Source: Haloplasma contractile (lineage in GTDB: Bacteria > Bacillota_I > Bacilli_A > Haloplasmatales > Haloplasmataceae). Taken from it: DNA of 64,000 nt. Where the stretch lies: the NCBI GenBank assembly GCA_016841945.1, contig JAENYC010000015.1, positions 22,230 to 86,229 on the forward strand. The letters are read 5' to 3'. Position 1 is the first letter of the stretch; each line of letters begins with the position of its first letter. Below, piece by piece: positions 51,731 through 61,305 of this stretch. The notes beneath the pieces were generated by a model that did no database searches, was not told where the DNA came from, and was given only the letters and a program-made list of their open reading frames with translations. Both the position numbers and the translations under genes were made by a program.

Positions 51731-51782
51731 AATAAACCGCTTATGTGATAAAATATACATATAAAATGAGAGTGGTGATAGT

Positions 51783-52469
51783 ATGAAATATACAGCAATC
51801 ATCCTTGCTGCCGGTAGTGGGACAAGAATGAATTTGGGTTATAATAAAATGTTAATGACCATAAGGGACAAGCCTTTAATTACCTTGACTATGCAAAAAT
51901 TTATAGAAGATATAAACTGTACACAATTAATCATCGTTTCAAATGAACAAGATACAACTGAAATAAAAAGTATACTTACTCACTATCACCTTTATAATCA
52001 AAAATGTATGATGGTTCGAGGTGGTGAAGAAAGACAACATAGTGTATACAATGGTTTACAAAAGGTAAAAAATAAAATTGTCTTGGTTCATGATGGCGCA
52101 AGACCCTTTATCACTCAATCATTAATCAACACTTTAGTAAAAGAAGCCATGAAATATGGCTGTTGTATACCCGGTGTAAAAGTCAAGGATACCATAAAGT
52201 ATGTAGAAGATCATTTTATAAAAAAAACTATACCAAGAGAGTATCTATATGCCGTTCAAACACCACAAGCATGTCAAACAGAACGAATAAAGTTAGCACA
52301 TGATAAAGCTATTAAAGAAGAGTTTCTAGGAACAGACGAAGCAAGTTTAATAGAAAAGTATACTAATATAAGAGTAAAAATAATTGAATCGAGTTATGAT
52401 AATATAAAAATTACAACGAAAGAAGATATCATTACTGCTACGCGTATTTATGAAAACTATTTTAAATAG
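51783..52469 (+). CDS. ispD: 2-C-methyl-D-erythritol 4-phosphate cytidylyltransferase
   Basis: 228 residues. ILAAGSGTRMNLGYNKM binds CTP and LVHDGARPFI is family-specific. Third step of the MEP isoprenoid pathway. It directly precedes ispF, the widespread ispDF pairing; together they show that the cell makes isoprenoids through MEP rather than mevalonate. Confidence 0.95.
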   Translation: MKYTAIILAAGSGTRMNLGYNKMLMTIRDKPLITLTMQKFIEDINCTQLIIVSNEQDTTEIKSILTHYHLYNQKCMMVRGGEERQHSVYNGLQKVKNKIVLVHDGARPFITQSLINTLVKEAMKYGCCIPGVKVKDTIKYVEDHFIKKTIPREYLYAVQTPQACQTERIKLAHDKAIKEEFLGTDEASLIEKYTNIRVKIIESSYDNIKITTKEDIITATRIYENYFK

Positions 52470-52483
52470 AAATGAGTGAGATT

Positions 52484-52963
52484 ATGAATATTCGTATTGG
52501 TCATTCAACTGATATTCATCGATTAGTACCAAATAGGGACTTAATACTAGGTGGTATAAAAATAGATTTTGATAAAGGTCTATTAGGTCACAGTGATGCT
52601 GATTGTTTACTTCATGCCATTTCAGAAGCCATTATAGGCGCCTTAGGATTAGGTGATATCGGTACACATTTTCCTGATACAAACACTGAGTATAAAGATA
52701 TTGATTCAAAAATCCTATTAACAAAAGCCTATCACTATGCAAAAGAAGAAGGATATAAGATAAATAACCTAGACGCAACAATCTATGCCGAAAAGCCAAG
52801 AATGGCACCCCATATCAATGCCATGAGATTAGCAATAGCCAAACTATTAGAAACGAATACTAAAAACGTTAATATAAAAGCAACACGTGGTGAAAAACTA
52901 GGATTTATTGGTCGAGGTGAAGGCATCGCATGTGAAGCTGTTATACTTCTTATAAAACATTAA
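52484..52963 (+). CDS. ispF: 2-C-methyl-D-erythritol 2,4-cyclodiphosphate synthase
   Basis: 159 residues from the ATG of MNIRIGHSTDIHRL; an ATG four codons earlier (52472) is also possible but aligns less well. DIH and HSDADCLLHAI are the zinc ligands, ATRGEKLGFIGRGEGIA the C-terminal signature. Fifth MEP pathway step. Confidence 0.94.
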   Translation: MNIRIGHSTDIHRLVPNRDLILGGIKIDFDKGLLGHSDADCLLHAISEAIIGALGLGDIGTHFPDTNTEYKDIDSKILLTKAYHYAKEEGYKINNLDATIYAEKPRMAPHINAMRLAIAKLLETNTKNVNIKATRGEKLGFIGRGEGIACEAVILLIKH

Positions 52964-52998
52964 AGGAAGAAAATGAATTCATTTTCTTCCTTTTCTTA
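52962..52998. terminator. Bidirectional terminator between ispF and the GH2 gene
   Basis: Near-perfect palindrome: AAGGAAGAAAATGAA paired with TTCATTTTCTTCCTT, with T-rich sequence on the plus side. It serves the convergent ispF and GH2 genes. Confidence 0.85.
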
Positions 52999-53001
52999 TA
53001 T

Positions 53002-54777
53002 CTATCTATCAATGGAATCATTTATTTCTTTAATTTTTTCTGTATCTACTTTAGGTTTACGGTTAAAAGTTAATAACCCATTCATCTCTTGAAATACATC
53101 AGTTAATTGCGTATAGCAAAAACCTACAATGCAATTAGATTTTTTAACTGCTTCAATTAACCGCTTGTATTCTTTTAAGAATATATCTTCACTATTTACT
53201 AATGTATATCCCCAGCCATTATTTCCTTCAACTTGATAGAATATGCCTCCAAATTCTGTCAACATGATTGCTTCGCCTTGATGATTATAACCATCAATAT
53301 AAATAGGTCGATTGGCTGGCATGGAGTTTATTATGGATTCTTTATTTAACAAACTTAATTCATATTGTTTATGTTTTTCAATATTATTTTCATTACCGTG
53401 TTCATAATTATGTATTCCACAAATATCTGTTTTCATCATCTCCCAACCATCATTACTAATGACCAATCGGGTAGTATCCAAACTATGCGTCAGATGATAC
53501 ATAGCTAATGTATGATTTTGTTCTAATGAACTTGTTTGCACATGAGGGATTCCCCATGATTCATTAATTGGAACCCACGTCACAATACAAGGGTGATTGT
53601 AATCACGCTTAATTACTTGGGTCCATTCACACATCATATGTTCCACATAACTAGTATTAAAATTTGCACTATTAGCCATTTCTCCCCATACTATAAATCC
53701 TAAACGATCAGCATGATATAAAAAACGAGGATCAGATACAACTTGGTGCTTTCTACAACCATTAAACCCCATTTCCTTTGCTAATTGAATGTCCTTTACG
53801 TAATCATCATCATTGGGTGCTGTTAATAACCCGTTTTTATAATATCCTTGATCAAGCACTAATTTTTGATAATATGGGCGGTTATTTAAGTAAATCAATC
53901 CATTTTTTTGATGAATTTTACGCATACCAAAATAACTCTTAACCTCATCATATACTTTTTCTTCATGATAGACTTTAAACTTTATGTCGAACAAATATGG
54001 ATTTTCTGGCGACCAGGTCTTACCTTGATGATGGGTATTCATGTTAAAAATCTTATCATGAAAGATATCTAATGAGAACTTCATACTTAATTGTTGTACT
54101 TTAATATTTAAGTCTACAATTTCTTCTTCACAGTCGATCACTTTGACATTTAGATAAGCATCTGTTAATTTTGACAGATTTACTTCAACATCTAACATCC
54201 CCGTGTCAATATCGGGTGTCATTCGAATAGAATCAACATGTATTTCATCTACTATTTCCAACCAGACTGTTTGCCACAATCCTGTTGTACGTGTATACCA
54301 AATACCTTCATTCTGTGTCTTCCAATATTGTTTACCTCTTAAAATATATTCACTAGTTGAAGGATCATAAGCATATATCACAATTTCTTCTTTTTCGAAT
54401 GTAAGATAATCTGTTATATCAATTGAAAAACTACTAAAACCACCTACATGTTTCTTAACTAAATGATTATTAATATATACTTCACTTTCATAATCACAAG
54501 CACCTATATGTAAAATAACACGCTGATTTTGCTTATAATCTTTTATTTGAAACTCTCTATGATACCAAACACGATCATGAAAGGAAGAATCGTTAATCCC
54601 GCTTAACTCTGATTGAAAACAAAATGGTACTTCGATTTTCAAATCATAATTGTGTGATTTATACCATTTTTCCTTATGTCCAATATTATCATCATCAAAA
54701 CTAAAATCCCAGGTACCATTGAGATTACACCAATTATTTCGTTCAAATTGTGGTCTTGGATATTCTTGTCTAAACAT
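53002..54777 (-). CDS. Glycoside hydrolase family 2 enzyme, intracellular
   Basis: 591 residues without signal peptide. The sugar-binding beta domain begins YPRPQFERNNWCNLNGTWDF, then an Ig-like domain, then the TIM barrel. The general acid/base is Glu406 in PINESWG and the nucleophile Glu508 in LTEFGG. GH2 covers beta-galactosidase, glucuronidase, mannosidase and arabinopyranosidase-like activities; which one is not determinable. Last gene of the sugar operon, so it probably cleaves imported oligosaccharides. Confidence 0.88.
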   Translation of the reverse strand: MFRQEYPRPQFERNNWCNLNGTWDFSFDDDNIGHKEKWYKSHNYDLKIEVPFCFQSELSGINDSSFHDRVWYHREFQIKDYKQNQRVILHIGACDYESEVYINNHLVKKHVGGFSSFSIDITDYLTFEKEEIVIYAYDPSTSEYILRGKQYWKTQNEGIWYTRTTGLWQTVWLEIVDEIHVDSIRMTPDIDTGMLDVEVNLSKLTDAYLNVKVIDCEEEIVDLNIKVQQLSMKFSLDIFHDKIFNMNTHHQGKTWSPENPYLFDIKFKVYHEEKVYDEVKSYFGMRKIHQKNGLIYLNNRPYYQKLVLDQGYYKNGLLTAPNDDDYVKDIQLAKEMGFNGCRKHQVVSDPRFLYHADRLGFIVWGEMANSANFNTSYVEHMMCEWTQVIKRDYNHPCIVTWVPINESWGIPHVQTSSLEQNHTLAMYHLTHSLDTTRLVISNDGWEMMKTDICGIHNYEHGNENNIEKHKQYELSLLNKESIINSMPANRPIYIDGYNHQGEAIMLTEFGGIFYQVEGNNGWGYTLVNSEDIFLKEYKRLIEAVKKSNCIVGFCYTQLTDVFQEMNGLLTFNRKPKVDTEKIKEINDSIDR

Positions 54778-54793
54778 AATAAATCATCCTTTT

Positions 54794-55639
54794 CTACTTA
54801 ATTCCTGTCCTTGATACACCTTCTATGATTTTATCCTGTGTTATAGCATATATGATGACTACTGGAATAATGGATAATATAGCTGCTGCCATAGTTAATC
54901 CATAATCATAATTATAAGTACCTGCAATCTTTGATAAACCTACTGGCAAGGTTTGTCTTGATATATCTTCACCAGTCATAACAACTAATGGCCATAAGTA
55001 ATCATTCCAATTCCCCATAAAAGTGAATAAACCTGTGACAAGAATAGCTGATTTTGATAAAGGTAATACGATATGAAAAAAAATACCAAAATTACCTAAT
55101 CCATCTATTTTAGCACTATCTATAAGCTCACGTGGTATGCCAAGAAAGAATTGACGTAATAAGAACATACCAAACACGCCACCTAATCCTGGAACAATCA
55201 AAGCTAACCAACTGCCAAACCAATTAAAATCAATCATCATCGTAACCAGTGGTACAAGATTAATAACATTTGGAATCATACTTGTACCTATTAATATCCA
55301 AAAAATTTTATCTCGTCCTTTAAATTTTAGGATAGAAAAAGCATAGGCTGCTAATGAAGCTACTATTAAGAATAATATGGTATGAACAGACGCAATAATA
55401 AAACTATTTAACATCCATTTTAATACCGGTGTATCTACTTTTGTTAATAATCCTTTAAAATGATTAAGAGTAAACTCTTTCGGAATCAAACTAATTGGAT
55501 TTCGCGAAATATCTTGATCAGTTTTTAAAGAAGTTGATACTCCCCATATAATAGGCAACAACCATAGTAAACAAGCAAATATGAGGATGATAAAACTTAC
55601 TTTTTTTCTTCTTGATTCAACAACTTTTAATGCTGGCAT
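54794..55639 (-). CDS. Sugar ABC transporter permease (AraQ/MsmG type)
   Basis: 281 residues, about six membrane segments. The cytoplasmic EAA-type loop is ELIDSAKIDGLGNFGIFFHI (about 178-197), which docks the ATPase. CUT1 family inner-membrane half. One base separates it from the partner permease gene. No ATPase gene is present in the locus. Confidence 0.93.
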   Translation of the reverse strand: MPALKVVESRRKKVSFIILIFACLLWLLPIIWGVSTSLKTDQDISRNPISLIPKEFTLNHFKGLLTKVDTPVLKWMLNSFIIASVHTILFLIVASLAAYAFSILKFKGRDKIFWILIGTSMIPNVINLVPLVTMMIDFNWFGSWLALIVPGLGGVFGMFLLRQFFLGIPRELIDSAKIDGLGNFGIFFHIVLPLSKSAILVTGLFTFMGNWNDYLWPLVVMTGEDISRQTLPVGLSKIAGTYNYDYGLTMAAAILSIIPVVIIYAITQDKIIEGVSRTGIK

Positions 55640-56557
55640 CTAATCATCCCCTATTCTTTTTATTACTTTAGCTTGAATCAAACTGACTGTAATCATAATG
55701 ATTCCAAGACACAAGGACATCGCTGTAGCGATTCCTGGTCTGGCATTAATTCCTATCGCTAATTGACGAATCCGCATCATTAAAACTGTTGTAGAAAATT
55801 CTGGACCACCATTCGTTAATAAATCTGGTTGTCCGTAAATATTAAATGAAGCTATAATAGTTGTGATTACAACGATTAACATTTGTGGTGCTAAAGCTGG
55901 TATAATAATGTGTCTTAAAGTTTGTAAATAACTAGCACCATCGATTGATGCAGCCTCATATAAAGTTTTATGGATATTTTTTAATCCAGCACCTAATATT
56001 ACCATATTGATTCCCATTGTCCACCAAATCGTTACTACCAAAATAGAAATCCACGCCCATGGTTGTTCTAACAAGAAAGGAACTTCTTCGAATCCCATTT
56101 TTACCAATACAGAGTTTAGAAATCCGCCATTATTATAAAACTGCCATTTCCATATTAATATTACTGCAGATATTGAAAAGACCGTTGGCATAAATAAGAT
56201 AATTCGAAATATTCTATAACCAGGGGGTTCTAAATCAAATAATAATGAAAAGAAAAGCGGTATGATCACCAATAATGGAACGGATATCACAACAAATAGT
56301 AAGGTATTCTTCAACCCTGACCAAAAGTATTCATAAAATATCGATTCATTATCAAATAATATTTTAATATAATTACCAAATTTGACAAACTCTGTATTTT
56401 CTGGCATAAATAAATCCCAGTTAAAAAAACTGATTAATATCCCATAAATGAATGGAAATATAAAGAATATTGCAAACAGTGTTAGATATGGTGATAGAAA
56501 GAATAACGGTTGAAGATATTTACCGATTTTTTTTAAAATCTTGATTGATGCTTGCAT
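55640..56557 (-). CDS. Sugar ABC transporter permease (AraP/MsmF type)
   Basis: 305 residues, six membrane segments, with the EAA loop LYEAASIDGASYLQTLRHII. The N-terminal SPYLTLFAIFFIFPFIYGI is typical of CUT1 first permeases. Partner of the downstream permease; 11 bases after the solute-binding protein gene. Confidence 0.93.
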   Translation of the reverse strand: MQASIKILKKIGKYLQPLFFLSPYLTLFAIFFIFPFIYGILISFFNWDLFMPENTEFVKFGNYIKILFDNESIFYEYFWSGLKNTLLFVVISVPLLVIIPLFFSLLFDLEPPGYRIFRIILFMPTVFSISAVILIWKWQFYNNGGFLNSVLVKMGFEEVPFLLEQPWAWISILVVTIWWTMGINMVILGAGLKNIHKTLYEAASIDGASYLQTLRHIIIPALAPQMLIVVITTIIASFNIYGQPDLLTNGGPEFSTTVLMMRIRQLAIGINARPGIATAMSLCLGIIMITVSLIQAKVIKRIGDD

Positions 56558-56568
56558 CTAATCACCTT

Positions 56569-57939
56569 CTAATTATTTTTAGCTTCTCTAACTAACATTT
56601 CAGCTTCAGATTCAGCTGCATCCAAAAGTACGCTTGCATTGTAATCAGCCTTTAACATTGCGCTTGTTACTCTAGAATAAACTGGGGAGTAAGCTTCATG
56701 ATAATATGGTGATTGTGCAGCAACTCTAAAATTATCCACATCACCAAAACCAGAGTGATAAGGTAAGTTTTGATATTCAGTAGAACTTCTAGCAATATTA
56801 CTAGCTGGGATTTGACCTGCTTCAGCCCAAATATAACTATGGTCCCCTAAATATTTTATGAATAACATCGTTGCAGTCTTTTTCGCATCTGAAACATTTT
56901 TTGTTTGTCGTGGTACCACAAAGGTATGAGAACGTGCATGAATATGCTCAGAATAATCTTCTCCATCATCATTAAACATGTTAGATAATGGTATCACCCC
57001 AAAATTAACACCGGACGCTATAATATCATTTAACATCCAACTACCTTGTATATGATACAATGCTTTTCCTGTTTGAAAATAGAATAAATCTTGGTCCACA
57101 CTAACATTCATTGGCGAAAGATTATGAACATGGATTAGGTCTGTAACTGCTTCTAACGCCTCTATACCCTCAGGTGAATTAAATGCAGGGTTTCCTTCTG
57201 AATCAATTTCTAAACCATTATTTTGATATAATGCAGTTGTATATATCCATTCAGATGGCCATACAGTTGATAATGGTAATCCCCAAACTGTATTTCCTAA
57301 ATTTGTTTCACCTTCTTGAACTGTTTTTGCAGTCTGTACTAATTCATCACGGTTCGTTGGTACTTCTAAATCATATTTTTCTAGTAAATCCTTATTATAA
57401 TAAATTCCTGTAACATGGATATCTAACGGTACACCATATAGTTCATTTTCAAAATACAATGAATTAAATACATCAGAAATATAATCAGAACCATTTATTT
57501 CAACATTTGAAGTTTCAATATAATCTTCAATCGGTACGATGAGGTTTCGATTCGCATAACTTTGAACTAAATAAGAATGCATAATTGCCACTTCAGGACC
57601 TCTTCCCATTGGTACAAGTAAATTTAAATTTGTATAATAATCTATTTCATTAGTGAATGTCTCAACGACCTCAATTTGTCCTTCATATTCTTCGTTAAAA
57701 CCTTGTACTAATTGACGCATATATGACCCATCTGCACCGGTAATTGGATTCCAGAAACTAATTGTTACCTTCTCATCAAATAGATTCGTATCCTCTGTAT
57801 CAGTAGTAGATGTTCCATCATTAGTGGTCATAGATGATGTCGTTGTAGTTGTAGTCGTAATAATTGCTTTCATACGATTACAAGCTGCTAATGTAAGTAT
57901 CATAATAAATAATAAACTTAAAACAATACTTTTTTTCAT
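56569..57939 (-). CDS. Extracellular sugar-binding lipoprotein
   Basis: 456 residues from the ATG of MKKSIVLSLL, 10 bases after AAAGGAGG. Signal peptide with lipobox LAAC (Cys20), then a Thr-rich spacer to about residue 52. The family 1 solute-binding fold follows (VTISFWNPITGADGSYMRQL onward). It presents oligosaccharides to the two permeases. A 13-base-pair hairpin precedes its RBS. Confidence 0.92.
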   Translation of the reverse strand: MKKSIVLSLLFIMILTLAACNRMKAIITTTTTTTSSMTTNDGTSTTDTEDTNLFDEKVTISFWNPITGADGSYMRQLVQGFNEEYEGQIEVVETFTNEIDYYTNLNLLVPMGRGPEVAIMHSYLVQSYANRNLIVPIEDYIETSNVEINGSDYISDVFNSLYFENELYGVPLDIHVTGIYYNKDLLEKYDLEVPTNRDELVQTAKTVQEGETNLGNTVWGLPLSTVWPSEWIYTTALYQNNGLEIDSEGNPAFNSPEGIEALEAVTDLIHVHNLSPMNVSVDQDLFYFQTGKALYHIQGSWMLNDIIASGVNFGVIPLSNMFNDDGEDYSEHIHARSHTFVVPRQTKNVSDAKKTATMLFIKYLGDHSYIWAEAGQIPASNIARSSTEYQNLPYHSGFGDVDNFRVAAQSPYYHEAYSPVYSRVTSAMLKADYNASVLLDAAESEAEMLVREAKNN

Positions 57940-57965
57940 GTAAAACAAACCTCCTTTAAAAGATT

Positions 57966-57997
57966 ACAGTGTACGGTACAGAAATACCGTACACTGT
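57966..57997 (-). repeat. Perfect 13-bp inverted repeat between GH43 and the binding-protein gene
   Basis: ACAGTGTACGGTA and TACCGTACACTGT flank CAGAAA. Downstream on the minus strand is AATCTTTT, a poor T run. This may be a partial terminator or an mRNA-stabilising hairpin protecting the downstream transcript. Confidence 0.8.
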
Positions 57998-58003
57998 TTC
58001 TTA

Positions 58004-59167
58004 TTATTCGTCAATAATAACTGGTACGTCTTGTTCATTATTAGATGGCATTTTCCCTCTCACACTTGGCCACCCATCTTCATTCCAAATTAACTTATCT
58101 ATCATCAAACTTCGACGAGGGGAATTACCAAAATAGGCAGGTTCTTGCAAATCATAAGCATGGTATACAATCCAATAATTATCTGCATCATCTTGAATGA
58201 TAGAATTGTGACCAGGTCCAGCAAAATAGCCACTGCCAACCATGACAGTATATCCACGATTAGTATCTAACATTGACTTACCTTGATCATCGTAATAAGG
58301 TCCCAAAGGTGATGTTGATCTAGATACTTTCACATGGTATGAACTACTATGGCCATTACAACACGAACCACTTGAGACAAAAAGATAATAATAACCATCT
58401 TTATTTATGACATATGCTCCTTCATATGTTGCACCATTCCAACCTGTAGAGGTGTCCAATCCAGCAACATGAACCTTCATATTAATCGCTTGATTGCCAT
58501 CTTTTAATGCCAAACCATCATCGGTTAACTCTACACCATATAATCCTCTAAAACTTCCCCAAATCATATACACTTTATCATCTTCGCCTACAAATACTGC
58601 AGGATCGATTGAATTATTTACACCAATGGACGAAGAATCAAGTAATTTACCATGATCAGTCCATGGTCCTAAAGGATGAGATGCAGTTGCAACCCCGATA
58701 CCTGGATTTGGGTCTCCCCAAGTAGATAAGGAATAGTATAAATTATAAGTTTCACCAATTTTTACAATATCCGGTGCCCATAATCCAGCATTAGGCGTTC
58801 CCCAAATAGGTCTATTCTGTAGCGTAAAAGCACTACCAGCATATTCCCAATCAACTAAATTAGAAGATTTTAATATAGGCGTATACGCTGTACCAAAGAA
58901 ATCACCCCACTGACCATAATCCTGGGTACCAAAGGCATAGAAATAACCATCATCATCTCGTACAATTGAAGGATCAGCTAATATAGGTTCATAAACTGGA
59001 TTAGTGTATGTACTAATAATTGGTTCTGTTGTCGTTGTTTCCTCACTTGTTATTTCACTAGTTTGTTCACTACTAATCTCAGTAGTAGTTCCACTTTCAT
59101 CTATAGTGCAAGCAGTAATTAATATTAAACCCAAAACAAACACTATAAATGACAAGATATTTTTCAT
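58004..59167 (-). CDS. GH43 arabinanase-like lipoprotein
   Basis: 387 residues. Signal peptide with lipobox ITAC (Cys20), Ser/Thr/Glu-rich spacer to about 52, then a five-bladed propeller. Catalytic residues: Asp65 (ILADPSIV), Asp188 (NSIDPAVF) and Glu249 (ATYEGAYV). The SSGSCCNG motif (Cys269-Cys270) and GPGHNSI are typical of endo-alpha-1,5-arabinanases of GH43. It would cut arabinan-like polymers at the cell surface. Substrate is inferred from motif resemblance. Confidence 0.87.
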   Translation of the reverse strand: MKNILSFIVFVLGLILITACTIDESGTTTEISSEQTSEITSEETTTTEPIISTYTNPVYEPILADPSIVRDDDGYFYAFGTQDYGQWGDFFGTAYTPILKSSNLVDWEYAGSAFTLQNRPIWGTPNAGLWAPDIVKIGETYNLYYSLSTWGDPNPGIGVATASHPLGPWTDHGKLLDSSSIGVNNSIDPAVFVGEDDKVYMIWGSFRGLYGVELTDDGLALKDGNQAINMKVHVAGLDTSTGWNGATYEGAYVINKDGYYYLFVSSGSCCNGHSSSYHVKVSRSTSPLGPYYDDQGKSMLDTNRGYTVMVGSGYFAGPGHNSIIQDDADNYWIVYHAYDLQEPAYFGNSPRRSLMIDKLIWNEDGWPSVRGKMPSNNEQDVPVIIDE

Positions 59168-59177
59168 AGGACTTCCT

Positions 59178-61208
59178 CTATTCTACATTTGTTATATCTG
59201 TTACACGGAAATAATCAATCGTAACTGTATGGGCGGTACCAGCAATCTCAGCATCACCAAACATCACGACAAATTTTGCATTTCCCGTTGCTAATTCATC
59301 TGTAATTGTTACGTTATAACTACATAATTGATATTCATCAACATTTAATGCAAAGGTCGTTTCCTCACCCGTTGCAATTGCTGAATATCCTTTATCTACA
59401 TCTTCAATCCATAAACGAATATTACGTGCAATTGAAGATTTTAGATAAACTTCAATCTTATATGTATGACCCGCAATTAATCTACTTCCACTTGATTGAT
59501 ATAGTTGATTATTCCAAGGATCACTACCTGCAATTGTTCCTTCACCTTCTGAAACAAAGGTTACTACAACTTCACCATTAACAATCTCACCAGTAATATT
59601 GTCATATGTCCATGGTTCATTTGTCGTATCAAACTCTTCATTGAATGGATCATATTTATATACTTGAAGCTCATCTATTGTTACTGTAATACCATTAGTT
59701 TGTAAACCATCAACATTTCCAAGTAGAAGACCAACTTTTGCACCATTATAATCTTGATCTGCTGTAAAATGAATTTCTAATGTAGTCCAATCTGTACCTA
59801 CATCTGCAGCTGCTAATGTAGGTGCTATTTGTGCAAATCCATTGCCTGGGTCTACAATTTCAATATCAACCTTACGTGCAGTGTCGGCTTTTAAAACAGC
59901 GCGTAGGACATAAGACTCTCCAGCTTTAAATGTACTTGATGCTTGTTGTAATTGAATATGCCATCCAGCACTACTTACATTATCAACACAAATAGAAACT
60001 GTTCCATCACCATTATCTGTGAAGGTTGCTGCTCCTGTACCTTCCGTTTGATTGACATCTTGTGTCCAACCCATAAATCCATAATCAAAATTACCATTTA
60101 CAGTTTGATATTCAAAGTCTTTTGGTAAAGAAATAGAGACTCTACGGTGACAGTATGACAATGAACCATCTGCCAACTCAACGACATACGTTACATAATA
60201 ACTACTTGCAACTTGTACTGTATTTGGTATAGTACCTAAGACTTCAATATCTGATGTTACATCATTACTTTCTGAATCAGTTGCTGTAACACCATCAAGT
60301 GGATTAAAGTTAACAGCACCGCTTACCGCTTCAACATTATCTACACCACTAAATGTAACATTTTGCTGTGCCTCCACAATTTCCACGTTTACATCGTCAA
60401 CAAATACTGTATGTGTTTCCTCAGCACCCAGTGTATCAGATTCTAATTGATGACCTAAATAAATCACTACTTTTACATTATTATAATCTTTATCTGCAGT
60501 AAAGTAAATGCGATATTCTTGTTCATTTTCTGTTAACTGCATTGATAAGAATCCTGGGTTCATCATCGCATATCCACCATCTGCATCTTCAAATCCAGCA
60601 GCGATTGATCGACCATCAGGGCTACTAGCTTTTAGGCTAAGTGAATAGGTAACACCTTCTTCAAAAATAATGTTTGTTTGATAATATTGTACACTCCACC
60701 AAGCTGTACCAGGATTAGAAATTGTAAACTCAGCCTTACCATTAGAAGTATCAACACTAGCACCTCCACCAGGAATATCTAATCGCCAAGAATACTCAGG
60801 AATAGCAAAATCACCATTTGCTACATTGTGACCAACGCTTACAATAAAGCTTTTAGTTTTCGTACTTGTTACACCAGTTGAATTATTCACTGAATAAGTA
60901 ATGGTATACCCACCAGCTATGGAAGATGTAAATTCATCATCATCTGTAATCGTAATATCATCCGTGATGTCACCATCAATACTATCAGTAGCTGTAATAC
61001 CTTCTAATAAATCAATACTGTCTCCTCTTACAACTGTTTCTTCTTCTAAACCTGTCCAAGTAATGACACCTTCAGCATTTGTTGTTGTCATTTCTTCAGT
61101 TGTTGTCGTTTCCTCAGTTGTCGTTGTAGTCGTCTCTTTTTTTTCACTACAACTAGCGAGCATTAACCCTAATAAACACAAAGTAATTAAACTAAGTACT
61201 TTTTTCAT
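59178..61208 (-). CDS. Multi-domain carbohydrate-binding lipoprotein
   Basis: 676 residues. Lipobox LASC (Cys20), Thr/Glu-rich spacer (about 24-46), then an Ig-like/DUF5011-type domain (ITATDSIDGDIT) and a CBM4/9-like jelly roll (about 128-285). A second Ig-like domain (VTATDSESNDVT, about 285-365) is followed by two more CBM4/9-like modules (about 370-520 and 525-676). No catalytic domain. It likely tethers polysaccharide to the surface. First structural gene of the operon, with a LacI-type operator upstream. Confidence 0.8.
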   Translation of the reverse strand: MKKVLSLITLCLLGLMLASCSEKKETTTTTTEETTTTEEMTTTNAEGVITWTGLEEETVVRGDSIDLLEGITATDSIDGDITDDITITDDDEFTSSIAGGYTITYSVNNSTGVTSTKTKSFIVSVGHNVANGDFAIPEYSWRLDIPGGGASVDTSNGKAEFTISNPGTAWWSVQYYQTNIIFEEGVTYSLSLKASSPDGRSIAAGFEDADGGYAMMNPGFLSMQLTENEQEYRIYFTADKDYNNVKVVIYLGHQLESDTLGAEETHTVFVDDVNVEIVEAQQNVTFSGVDNVEAVSGAVNFNPLDGVTATDSESNDVTSDIEVLGTIPNTVQVASSYYVTYVVELADGSLSYCHRRVSISLPKDFEYQTVNGNFDYGFMGWTQDVNQTEGTGAATFTDNGDGTVSICVDNVSSAGWHIQLQQASSTFKAGESYVLRAVLKADTARKVDIEIVDPGNGFAQIAPTLAAADVGTDWTTLEIHFTADQDYNGAKVGLLLGNVDGLQTNGITVTIDELQVYKYDPFNEEFDTTNEPWTYDNITGEIVNGEVVVTFVSEGEGTIAGSDPWNNQLYQSSGSRLIAGHTYKIEVYLKSSIARNIRLWIEDVDKGYSAIATGEETTFALNVDEYQLCSYNVTITDELATGNAKFVVMFGDAEIAGTAHTVTIDYFRVTDITNVE

Positions 61209-61273
61209 ATAATTCTATCCTCTCCCGTAAATTTTTTATATTATCTCGTGATTTAACGAGTTAATATCAATTA

Positions 61274-61289
61274 ACATTATCGTTAATGT
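61274..61289. promoter_or_regulatory. LacI-type operator before the carbohydrate operon
   Basis: ACATTATCGTTAATGT, identical in 15 of 16 bases to the perfect palindrome at 62337-62352. It lies 66 bases upstream of the first structural gene, just after the end of the regulator gene. Confidence 0.7.
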
Positions 61290-61305
61290 AGATTTCAAAA
61301 AAAAG

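Noticed and set aside
59306..59581. Open frames on the plus strand opposite the lipoprotein genes, and antisense frames opposite ribosomal genes
   Set aside because: They are shadows of strongly supported genes, lack ribosome-binding sites and encode low-complexity His/Leu- or Ser-rich text.
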